Origin: Strigamia acuminata
Lineage: Eukaryota > Arthropoda > Chilopoda > Geophilomorpha > Linotaeniidae
Length of the DNA: 64,000 nt
Direction of reading: 5' to 3'
Assembly (NCBI GenBank): GCA_949358305.1
Contig: OX442319.1
Span: forward strand, 1,116,001 to 1,180,000
Shown here in pieces: positions 55,129 to 64,000 of this stretch (its first letter is position 1; the number at the start of each line of letters is the position of its first letter). Position numbers and translations under genes: made by a program. A model generated the notes under the pieces. The model had not been told where the DNA came from, made no database searches, and worked only from the letters and a program-made list of their open reading frames with translations.

Positions 55129-55319
55129 AATAAATAATACATAAATTTGTTCGGTTTTACCATGTGCTGTCGAAAACGTCGTCCTTGCGAGCGAACATAA
55201 TGCCAGCTTTGTGTGGGCACATGGTTTGTGCTGAGTGTGCAAAGAGGGCGGTCAAAGTAGACTTGCAGCTTAAATGCCATGTGTGTCGCCGGAAATGTAG
55301 CATATTGTTCGAAAACTGA
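55129..55319 (+). pseudogene. Second half of a RING finger
   Basis: A 50-codon plus-strand frame ends LCGHMVCAECA then KCHVCRRKC and a TGA at 55317. The spacing CxHxxCxxC ... CxxC fits the second half of a C3HC4 RING; the first two Cys are absent. RING domains bind zinc and recruit E2 enzymes in ubiquitin ligases. In the second duplicate the same frame has a TAA (62509-62511), so it is decaying. It converges tail to tail with NT5C3. Confidence 0.45.
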
Positions 55320-55331
55320 TTTAAGTAACCT

Positions 55332-55337
55332 TTTATT
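55332..55337 (-). terminator. Polyadenylation signal, NT5C3 copy 1
   Basis: AATAAA on the minus strand 375 bases after the stop codon; the equivalent in copy 2 is at 62569-62574. Confidence 0.5.
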
Positions 55338-55390
55338 CAATAATGTAATTTAGTGACTATCTCAACAATTTGGTTGAATTGCTTTACAAA

Positions 55391-55683
55391 ACATATCAAA
55401 ACTTATTTTCAACAGGAAACGTTAACGTAAGGTCATCAAAAAATAATGGACAATAAGAAATCGCTGCGCACCATTTTCTTTGCAAGGAAAATAAAAATTT
55501 GATAAAATGTTCCTTTGTAATGCATTGACGATTGTTTTGAATTGTTTTGAATTCTAACGTCAATTCGTTTTCAAACCTAAGTAGAAGTAGAAGTAAACTT
55601 ATCAAGCATTATTTTCTTTACGACATGTAACATTAACATGGTCTCAAAAAAGGTGGAAAAACAAGTGCGCAGCATTTTTCAAT
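55391..55683 (-). other. Unchanged 293-bp block in the NT5C3 3' UTR
   Basis: Lies between the stop codon and the AATAAA. By eye it shows no difference from 62630-62922 of copy 2, while the neighbouring exons do differ. See findings. Confidence 0.6.
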
Positions 55684-55711
55684 GCCCCACACTAACGGTA
55701 AGGTACTAAAT

Positions 55712-57718
55712 TTACAATATTTTTCTAAGTATTGCATTGACAACATCCATTGTCTGGTCATTGACGAGGACAATATCGTAATTGTCTAAATATTTTTGAA
55801 TACTAGCATCAATCTAAAATAAAATACGAAGAAATAAAAACTTGAGTTAGTTATTAATTGAAGTTTCTCTCTCGTTTGTTTACGTGGTCATTGAGAAAGC
55901 CAATTTTGAGTATGACCTCTGCCGATGGAAGTCCGGCGGCCATATTAACGTCCCCGAGTAAGTCGCCCAAGAGGATGATGCATGGTTTTTCAAGGCACTC
56001 GGAATAACAATCAAGTTTGCTTAAAGTATCGCCGTTTTTATTGCACGAATGCACCAATTCGTTATTGATGCCGGTAAGCAAACCCTGTAGAAAAGAAAAA
56101 AATTATAAATTAAAATTATTCCTTGCAAAGTCGTTGTGTAGAATCGTACTTCCTCGTCGAATAGCATGAAATTAGACATGATGTGAATATTCTCATAAAT
56201 ACAAGCCTGTTGATGGATCGCTTCTTCGATAACGTTACCCAAACCTGCTGAAAAGATAATGAGCAGAACACCATGTTCGTGCAGCGTTTGAAGAAATGCT
56301 TGACATCCATCTCTGTTCAAATATTGCATCATTGTATTTGTACCGGTATCTACATTTTGTTTTATTCATTTTTAACACCTGAGTAATACGGCCGATTCTT
56401 GCACCATTGCTTTCAGGTCACTTTTCTTGAGTTTAGTCTCGCACATAGCTTGATGATAGGAAGCATACCTTCAAAATGGAACCAACTGTGCTAAATCAAT
56501 TTTGTAAATATTTACAAATTCCAAACATACCATTCCACCATTAGAGGCATTTTCACTTCAATGCTTATATTCGGGTCTGATTCGATCGGGTAGTACTTCT
56601 CCCCAAGGGCTTTCGTCTGTCATTTTAGCCATTTTTTAAACTACATTTTTTAAAAATTATTTAAAACTTATTCTTTTCTTTACTTTCTTCCGAAAACTAA
56701 CTGGCATTCTCAGATTATTTTTTACAGCACCTATAAAGTGAAAATAAAATAAAATAAAATAAAATAAAATAAAATAAAAGCAAAAACTCGATATTAACAA
56801 ACAGTGTAATGATTCAATCACCTGCTAGTTTCATTTCTTTTCATGTGTTTTGCTTTGAGTTAGGTTAGGAATTTAAAATTCCAAAGCTCAATTATCATTT
56901 TCAAGTTATTGAATCATCATTCACTCCTGACAGTTTGGAGGACCTGACTTGGTCCAACCTATACCCGGCAATATTAAATTAAATGTCCTCTCCCATCCGG
57001 ACTACTTTCTGGGATCCATCCTATGTCCAGGCTACAGAGCTTACATTCTAGTTAGAACTACCGGTAACTAATTTAGGAGATTTTCTATTATAGTTTGTCA
57101 GTATCTGTGTATTCGTTAAGCTTGCAATTCGTTCGGTTGTGTTCTGTCTCTTCTGAAAACTCAATCTAAACCGACATAAAATCGGTTTTACATTCTATAA
57201 CCAAACTGAATTTTGAAAAACTGAAATAACAATAAATTTTAAATGCCAATTCAAAATGGCGTTTTGTGTAGAACCAAATACCTCGCACCTATTTGTATTT
57301 GTACACATTTTATACGACTCACAATTCACGCTTACAAACATCTGTATTGAACAACTTGTGTTAAAAAGTTTTTTTTGTTTTTTCATATTTTGGCGTTTGG
57401 TCAAACTGAAACCGGAACCGATTCTAAAACGCAAACTGATTGCAAGCTTACACTTTGTTTTGTTTTGTTTTGTTTTGTTTACAATAGGTGGAATCACATC
57501 GTTTGCCATTCAAATGAAAACGAGATAATGTGTTGTCAAAATCTGCTATAACCTGCAAAAAAAACAAATAGTTAAATAAATAAATAGCTATAGAATTATA
57601 TTTCAGAGTAATACTTTACTTGCAATTTTGCTTGTCCACCTTTAATTAATTTACGAATTTTTTCTTCAATTAAATTTGGATCTTTCATTTTCACAGCAGA
57701 TCGTTGCAACTCTTGTAT
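55712..57718 (-). CDS. NT5C3: Cytosolic 5'-nucleotidase III-like, copy 1 (5' end not found)
   Basis: HAD-family pyrimidine 5'-nucleotidase, which dephosphorylates nucleoside monophosphates in the cytosol. Exons with GT-AG borders: 57620-57718 (SAVKMKDPNLIEEKIRKL), 57483-57552, 56531-56616, 56379-56468, 56150-56312, 55884-56084, 55712-55813. Catalytic motif I ADFDNTLSRF is in the second exon (nucleophile and acid/base Asp); motif II IFSAGLGNVIEE; motif III Lys and IILLGDLLGDVNMA; C-terminal NYDIVLVNDQTMDVVNAIL matches the family. One short exon between KRCDSTY and TKALGEKYYPIES could not be placed (a weak candidate is near 57320-57342), and the exon with the start codon is unplaced. No frame damage in the seven exons. 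Confidence 0.85.
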
Positions 57719-57722
57719 CTAG

Positions 57723-58330
57723 AAGAAAGGAAAAAAAGAAAAAAAGAAAAACATGAAATACCGAGGAAATATTTTTCTTAAAGTATTAAAAAAAGACTTC
57801 TATATGTTCTAATAAATCAAACAACGCGAAACAAATTACGAGTGGACATGTCACTTACATAAGTATCTGTAGATCACTGCCAATCAATCAACTCGATACA
57901 TGCAGGAAGATCATCAATCAATCACAACTCCAATCAAGAAAAAACTCAAAAACTCAAATAAATACATTAATAGAAAAAAGAAAGAAAATTAAATAAATAA
58001 ATAAATAAATGAGTAAACATAATATAATGTACAGCAAGAGAATTGAAGAATTAATTTCAAATTTTAATGATAATAATTTAAAATTATTTCTCGCGTTTCT
58101 CTTTTTTTCTATTTTTTTCATTTTAGTTTTACAAACAAATTTCGACCCATCTACAGTGACTTGTAAGCAACATGTTTTGGAGTGATAAGGCATTTTAAAA
58201 AAGACAAACAAAATGCTAAAAAAGGAAAAAAATTGGCCATGTATTTAGGCTTGTTTTAAATCACTTTTCATACACAAAAAAAAGAAAAGGAAAAATTAAA
58301 TAAAAGATAATTGTAAAGTCCGCGTTCATC
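57723..58330. other. Upstream of NT5C3 copy 1
   Basis: Should contain the missing first exon of NT5C3; none could be fixed. AAATAAAT repeats at 57988-58012. Confidence 0.4.
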
Positions 58331-58546
58331 TCATCCCAGAGATTCCAACACCGCGGACCTGTGGTTTCCACTCGAAGTGTGCACGGTCGAAGAGCTCCCG
58401 GGACAAACGACGCCCTTGAGCGCGTACAACTTGGCAATGACCGAACTGCAAGCGATCTCCATCTCGGCCAGGCGCGCCAGCAACTCCTCCTTATTGGCCG
58501 TGGGATTCGTAGTGAGCCATTGCATCGCGCTTAATAAGAGCGACAC
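58331..58546 (-). pseudogene. HSP70 C-terminal-like fragment
   Basis: Seventy codons ending in TGA. MQWLTTNPTANKEELLARLA then AEMEIACSSVIAKLY follow the HSP70 C-terminal lid pattern (WLdxNpxAxKEExexKlxELExxCxPIixKLY). The EEVD tail is missing, a stop lies a few codons upstream, and no other HSP70 domain is near. The surrounding sequence is less AT-rich than its neighbours. Most likely a pseudogene piece; a chance similarity is possible. Confidence 0.45.
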
Positions 58547-58559
58547 GATTCCCCGTTCT

Positions 58560-59528
58560 CAATGGCGATAAATGGCGCACGCAATTCCCGTGCGCAACAC
58601 ACGTCCTTGGTATGGCAAACGAGGAAATAAGTTGTGAAATGATGGCCAACACTTATAGCAACGCGTTGGCGGTCTCTAACTACTAAATAAAACCAAAAAC
58701 AAGCAATTTAATCGACTAAAAACTAACTTACATCAGGATAACATTGGAAAGACATGTCTTGCCTGTGCGTCGCCATTTTGGTGAGTGACGCAGCACTCTA
58801 GTGGCGATTATTATCAACACAAAAGAATAGGCAGTAAAGCCTGCTATATACTTAATGCTAAATGCATTAGAAAAAGAATTAACAATCCGCACGATGCGGT
58901 AAAATGCAAATAAACATTATATGATGTTTGAAAAGACAATTAATCAAACAAATGAATGGGGAATCCATGACTGAGCAAGGTACAGGTGTTATATTAACAA
59001 AATATTGTTAACACACATAAATTTTTGCGGTTTTGCCGTTTTTTTGTGGTTTTTGCAGTTTTTTGCGATTTGCGATATATATCGCATGCATTGCGGTTTT
59101 TTATGGAAATCGCACCGCACTCTGCAAAATAAAATAATCGCACAACCCTATTGGTAAGCATTCCGGAAATGTTTTTTTAATTAAACCAACAATCCAGGCA
59201 ACCTACCGCAAAATGAAATGATACACAATGATATCGCAACAATGCTCAACTTGAAGTCGTACAGCGACACTGGGTCGCTTGCCTCCAATAACATCCGGAC
59301 TCGAACTCGGCACAAGCCTCACCCGCACAACAACACCCAGTTAGCACGCGCAAATATCAAGGTTTGGTCAACATAGTCCGTATATTGGGTGGTTATATGG
59401 CACTGCTGGCCAGCAACAATCAATAACCATGCTCCAATACCCATATTCACAACCAGATCACAGGATCAAATTTAAATTTCACAAACAACAAAAAAAAAAT
59501 TCTTCCAAAAAAAATTCATTTTGTTGTA
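58560..59528. other. Non-coding stretch with a SINE-like site
   Basis: No gene recognised apart from the SINE-like head listed separately. Confidence 0.4.
59275..59350 (-). repeat. Possible tRNA-derived SINE head
   Basis: On the minus strand GAGTTCGAGTCCGG is a good RNA polymerase III B box, and TGCTAACTGGGTG about 35 bases before it is a weak A box. No tRNA cloverleaf forms, so a SINE head is the better reading. No poly-A tail or target duplication seen. Confidence 0.3.
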
Positions 59529-60025
59529 AGGGGCCGTCCATAAATTACGTAACGCTAATTTTGGGCAATTTAGACCGCCCCCCCTCCCTCGGTAACAAGG
59601 CCGTAACAAATTCCCAAACCCCCATCCCCCTAATTACGTAATAAAACTGAAATCACCCCCCCAAAACTTTTCAAAAATCAGTCTCAAAACTGCGATATTT
59701 TCAATTTTAAAACATTAAAAAAAAATTTTAAGGACCGTAACATTATTGAGAACCCCCCTCTCCCTTACTAAACTCTATTCCAAAAAGTAATTGAAATACT
59801 CCCATTGGTTGGGAGATTCATAACACCAGTATAAATGCATTGAAAATCTTCGCACAAGTCTACTGGAATCTGAAAACAGCATCATATTCAATACACAACT
59901 GAACTAGAGCACCAACCAACCAATGGGAGTATTTCAATTACTTTTTGGAATAGAGTTTAATGACCCGTAACAAAATCTGAAAACCCCCCCCCCTTGGAGC
60001 GTTACGTAATTTATGGACGGCCCCT
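59529..60025. mobile_element. MITE with nested MITE
   Basis: Outer ends AGGGGCCGTCCATAAATTAC and its complement near 60000-60025, with G/C-tract blocks behind them. Inside, 59770-59958 is bounded by a 43-bp inverted repeat beginning AAACTCTATTCCAAAAAGTA. Target duplications were not evident for either. Confidence 0.8.
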
Positions 60026-60065
60026 AAATAGAAAAAAAAATTCTATTCCGGATGGGCCACCAATT

Positions 60066-60952
60066 GTGAGAGTGGGCGGACACAGTTCGAGCACGGGAAT
60101 GCCCAAACAGCGGCATACGCACAACACGTAAGAATGGAAGACACACAAGAGACTGAGCTTAATGGTTTATGGCCTGTATTACCCATGTCTAGGGGGTCAG
60201 TTCCTGTATCTCTCCCATTGCCACGCTGCATTACTGCAGCATACCTGCAACCACACGCGGCATACAGTGGTTACGGTTAACCTGTGTACGCAGCGTGGTC
60301 ATGCCGATGTTCATTAGGCCCATGGTGATCGCTCATGGTACTGGGACTGGCGTACCGGCCAAGTCCCTAATACCATGTTTACATGCATGGAATATTTCGA
60401 GTGAGACGAAATATTTCGGGTGCACAACTGGCATGTAAACGAGGTCAACCGGATTATTCGAGGATTATTTGAGGGGTGAATAATCCCTTGCAGAAGGTTG
60501 TTTAATTCGAGTGACCTCGAATTATTTTCATTGTGCATGTGCGATCCTCCCGGCACTTCCCTATTGGTCAAAATCCGAAAGTAGTCACGGATTATTTTCG
60601 GCATGTAAACACAACTCGAATTATCCACCACTCAAATTATCCAGTCCACTGGAATAATTCGGTGCATGTAAACGTAGTATAAGTGTCACCATGATGGTGA
60701 ACAAGAGTGGGGATTGGTCTGTTGTTGGTCAGAGCCGTTCCTACAGAACTCTGGCTACAAACAGGATGTTGGGCTTTTTATAGCCCACTCCTGCACCACA
60801 GGCACGAGAGTACCTCTTCCTATTGGTTGTTGGATTAGTGACCGGAAGTGATGTCATCCGGGTCACTGGTCCGCAACCATCAACGCTACCTGGCGGGTGG
60901 AGTTGGGCTGGGCCATGCGGAAATGGTGTTGCAGTGGCCGGTTATCGGTCAC
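60066..60952. other. Possible solo LTR
   Basis: Begins TGTGAGAGTGGGC and ends CGGTCACA, so it has the TGTGA...TCACA inverted tips of an LTR; TTTTTATAG near 60776 could be a TATA box. It is less AT-rich than its surroundings and interrupted by the MITE at 60371. No partner LTR and no target duplication, so this is tentative. Confidence 0.3.
60371..60679. mobile_element. PIF/Harbinger-type MITE
   Basis: Ends TACCATGTTTACATGCA and TGCATGTAAACGTAGTA, flanked by TAA on both sides (60368-60370, 60680-60682), the target size of PIF/Harbinger elements. 309 bp, with repeated internal ATTATTCGAG motifs, non-coding. Confidence 0.85.
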
Positions 60953-61049
60953 AATACGTGATAAGTGATATGCACAAATTGTTCAGATATATGTGTACGG
61001 TATATAATGTATGCACATATATATGTGTATACACAGATACCAATATACA

Positions 61050-61900
61050 TAAGGTGCGTTTCATAATTATAAATCCACCCACAAATTCTGAGTTACAGCC
61101 AAAAATTCTTCCCAACAATAAATTTCTTTATTCTGTTTGATTATAAAATTTGTTTTTACAAGATTTAAAGAAGTTTTCGTTGAAAGGAAATTTTTTTTTA
61201 TATTGTTATAGCAAAAATTTAATTTTTAGGTGTTGCATAATTATAAATCCACATTTGGTTTCTATTAAATTTTTTATTTTCAATAACCTATTGAATCACT
61301 TTTTTTTCAATAACATTAATCATTCCATTGTGCATGGAATTGACTAGATTTTGCATTGTCTCAGTTAAAATTTCATTTAAAATGGCATAAGTTGTTCGTC
61401 AAGCAACTGTTGGTATGCATCAGCATTCATTCTACCACTGACAAAGGCAATATTACTTTTACCATTCCATCCAAACGCTGCCCAAATCATAACCGATCCT
61501 CCACCTTGCTGATGTTTTGAAAAAATCTGTTTGTCTTTGCGTAAATCGTGCCAGTAATATTGCCATCAATCTGGGCCATCCAAATTAAACTTATTTTTCA
61601 TCACTGAACACTACTTTATGCCATTCCTTCTGCCAACATACTTTATCCTTTGCAAATTCCACTCTTTTCATCTTGTGTCTTGGTTTCAGAGATGGAGTGG
61701 TTTTTCTCTTCTTGTACAGTAAGTGTTGACAGTTGCTCACAACTCTGGGGAGTGTTGATTTTGAAACATTAATGTCTGGACGCTTTGATAACTACCCTAG
61801 GGTCACATTCGAATTGAAAATTTCACGTAAAGGTGCTCGTTTCTGGCGGTTTTGTAGCTTTGATGGTCAACCACTGTGAATTTTGGTGCCATATTTGTCT
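61050..61900 (-). pseudogene. Tc1-like element relic, copy 2
   Basis: Same element as 53618-54660, with a deletion near 61375 that removes about 240 bp including the second and third catalytic residues. Stops and frameshifts elsewhere. Confidence 0.75.
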
Positions 61901-62950
61901 CTCAACCTTACATAGCCGCGATGGCTACCACCCTCACCGTGCTTCCAACACATTTGAAATGGTGGCAGGATTTGAACAAGATTCTGATTCGAAGACCTGT
62001 GAGTGGGAGGAGATCGGGAGCAGCAGCGATTACGCAGAATTAGGCACTTAGCTCCAGAAGTGCAGGCTTTGGCCATTGAGTTGGTTGAGCTGTTGAATGC
62101 AGCGGTCAAAAACGGCACATGGTAAAACACCGAACGGGCCAAACCAGGTGCCCGTCTGCCCTAACAAATTAACGTATTTTTTTTTTCTTGGAGTGGTTAG
62201 CAAAAGTCGTGGCCGAACCAAAAGTCAAGGCCAATGCTCATCTCGGGGCCGACTTCCGTCTCGGGACTTACAATGACTTTTGGTTGTTTAGACATATATT
62301 TTTTTGGCCACTTGTGCCTTCACCGGTCGTTCGGGCGGGCGAGCGTTCGGCAAAAAAATAAATAAATACGGTAATAGGTTAATTTGTTCGGTTTTACCAT
62401 GTGTCGTCGAAAACGTCGTCCTTGCAAGCAAACACAATGCCAGCTTTGTGTGGGCACATGGTTTGTGCTGCGTGTGCAAAGAGGGCGGTCAAAGTAGACT
62501 TGCAGCTTTAATGCCATGTATGTCGCCGGAAATGTAACATATAGTTTGAAAACTAATTTAAGTAACCTTTTATTCAATAATGTAATTTAGTGACTACCTC
62601 AACAATTTGGTTGAATTGCATTGTACAAAACATATCAAAACTTATTTTCAACAGGAAACGTTAACGTAAGGTCATCAAAAAATAATGGACAATAAGAAAT
62701 CGCTGCGCACCATTTTCTTTGCAAGGAAAATAAAAATTTGATAAAATGTTCCTTTGTAATGCATTGACGATTGTTTTGAATTGTTTTGAATTCTAACGTC
62801 AATTCGTTTTCAAACCTAAGTAGAAGTAGAAGTAAACTTATCAAGCATTATTTTCTTTACGACATGTAACATTAACATGGTCTCAAAAAAGGTGGAAAAA
62901 CAAGTGCGCAGCATTTTTCAATACCCCACACTAACGGTAAAGTACTAAAT

Positions 62951-63851
62951 TTACAATATTTTTCCAAGTATTGCATTGACAACATCCATTGTCTGGTCAT
63001 TGACGAGGACAATATCGTAATGGTCTAAATATTTTTGAATACTAGCATCAACCTAAAATAAAAAAAATAAAAAAATTAAGTTCGTTATTAATTGAAGTTT
63101 TCCTCTCGTTTGTTTACGTGGTCATTGAGAAAGCCAATTTTGAGTGTGACCTCTGCCGATGGAAGTCCGGCGACCATATTAACGTCTCCGAGTAAGTCGC
63201 CCAAGAGGAGGACGCATGGTTTTTCAAGGCACTCAGAATAACAATCAAGTTTGCTTAAAGTATCGCCGTTTTTATTGCACGAATGTACCAATTCGTTATT
63301 GAAGCCGGTAAGCAAACCCTGTAAAGAAGAAAAAAAATTACAAATTAAAATTATTCATTGCAAAGTCGTTGTGTATAATCGTACTTCCTCGTCGAATAGC
63401 ATGAAATTAGACATGATGTGAATATTCTCATACATACAAGCCTGTTGATGGATCGCTTCTTCGATAACGTTACCCAAACCTGCTGAAAAGATAATGAGCT
63501 GAACACCATGTTCGTGCAGCGTTTGAAGAAATGCTTGACATCCATCTCTGTTCAAATATTGCATCATTGTATTTGTACCGGTATCTATATTTTGTTTTAT
63601 TCATTTTTAAACACCTGAGTAATAGGGCCGATTCTTGCACCATTGCTTTCAGGTCACTTTTCTTCAGTTTAGTCTCGCACATAGCTTGATGAGAGGAAGC
63701 ATACCTTCAAAATGAAACCAACTGTGCTAATCAATTTTGTAAATATTTACGAATTCCCAGCATACCATTCCGCAATTAGAGGCATTTTCACTTCAATGCT
63801 TATATTCGGGTCTGATTCGATCGGGTAGTACTTCTCCACAAGGGCTTTCGT
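62951..63851 (-). CDS. NT5C3: Cytosolic 5'-nucleotidase III-like, copy 2 (partial)
   Basis: Five exons equivalent to those of copy 1: 63766-63851, 63615-63704, 63385-63547, 63118-63318, 62951-63052, with identical lengths and intron phases. Differences are scattered substitutions, for example INNELV to FNNELV and PCIILLGD to PCVLLLGD. The frame is open in all five and the motif II and III residues are kept. The catalytic DxD exon lies beyond the window, so activity cannot be judged. Confidence 0.85.
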
Positions 63852-64000
63852 CTGTCATTTTAGCCATTTTTTAAACTACGTTTTTTAAAAATTATTTAAA
63901 TCTTATTCTTTTCTTTACTTTTTTCCGAAAACTAACTGGCATTCTCAGATTATTTTTTACAGCACCTATAAAGTGAAAATAAAATAAAATGAAATAAAAT

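Larger units (their letters stand above)
52595..56800. repeat. Tandem segmental duplication, copy 1
   Basis: From about TACGTGATACGTGACATGC onward this matches 60953-64000 in direct orientation over the Tc1 relic, RING fragment, NT5C3 3' part and introns, except for insertions. The 897-bp MITE at 52681 is missing from copy 2; copy 2 has a deletion of about 240 bp in the Tc1 relic. Confidence 0.9.
60953..64000. repeat. Tandem segmental duplication, copy 2 (truncated by the window)
   Basis: Direct copy of 52595-56800; the offset is 7239 bp in the NT5C3 3' region and stays within a few bases across the exons. Lacks the MITEs of copy 1. Confidence 0.9.

Overview
This is eukaryotic nuclear DNA, very probably from an arthropod. 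Its genes have spliceosomal introns, their proteins are closest to arthropod or animal families (a type-1 octopamine/tyramine receptor, KLHL10, cytosolic 5'-nucleotidase III), and AT-rich intergenic DNA is packed with transposons. I cannot name the species. Transposable elements and repeats take up most of the window; at most five loci look like host genes or host-gene pieces worth following.

Layout. 844-6080: a young Ty3/gypsy element with 186-bp LTRs, broken by one stop codon and by a hAT-type MITE. 8.5-9.5 kb: relics on the minus strand, including the C-terminus of a DIRS/Crypton-type tyrosine recombinase. 9.7-10.1 kb: a 21-bp satellite. 12.9-14.9 kb: a rearranged Tc1-like element holding a foldback element that carries a piece of an SLC46-like transporter gene. 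17.3 and 18.7-19.2 kb: a hAT MITE and a GTACC-rich foldback. 19.35-33.84 kb: a 14.5-kb gypsy-type element on the minus strand with LTRs of about 2.4 kb, a tRNA-Gln primer site, gag, pol and a third ORF for a Cys-rich protein that does not look like an envelope. 35.3-36.5 kb: the amine receptor gene (minus). 37.1-37.4 kb: a SWIM-zinc-finger tail of a MULE-type gene. 38.3-40.9 kb: a 2.6-kb foldback with 9-bp target duplication, filled with A-tract satellites. 43.3-44.2 kb: a foldback made of TTCGACA modules around a promoter-like centre. 45.7-46.5 kb: a 20-bp satellite. 47.1-51.6 kb: KLHL10-like gene (minus, 8 coding exons, 593 aa). 52.6-56.8 kb and 60.95-64.0 kb: two copies of a tandem duplication carrying a Tc1 relic, a half RING finger and an NT5C3-like gene (minus); copy 2 runs off the window end.

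The host genes show no pathway link with one another. The shared theme is DNA structure: nested MITEs with readable target-site duplications, several large hairpin-forming elements, and a group of 19-21-bp arrays whose A and T tracts repeat at about helical phase. The best candidates for something undescribed are the third ORF of the giant-LTR element, the foldback with a captured transporter exon, and the TTCGACA foldback with an internal promoter and splice donor.
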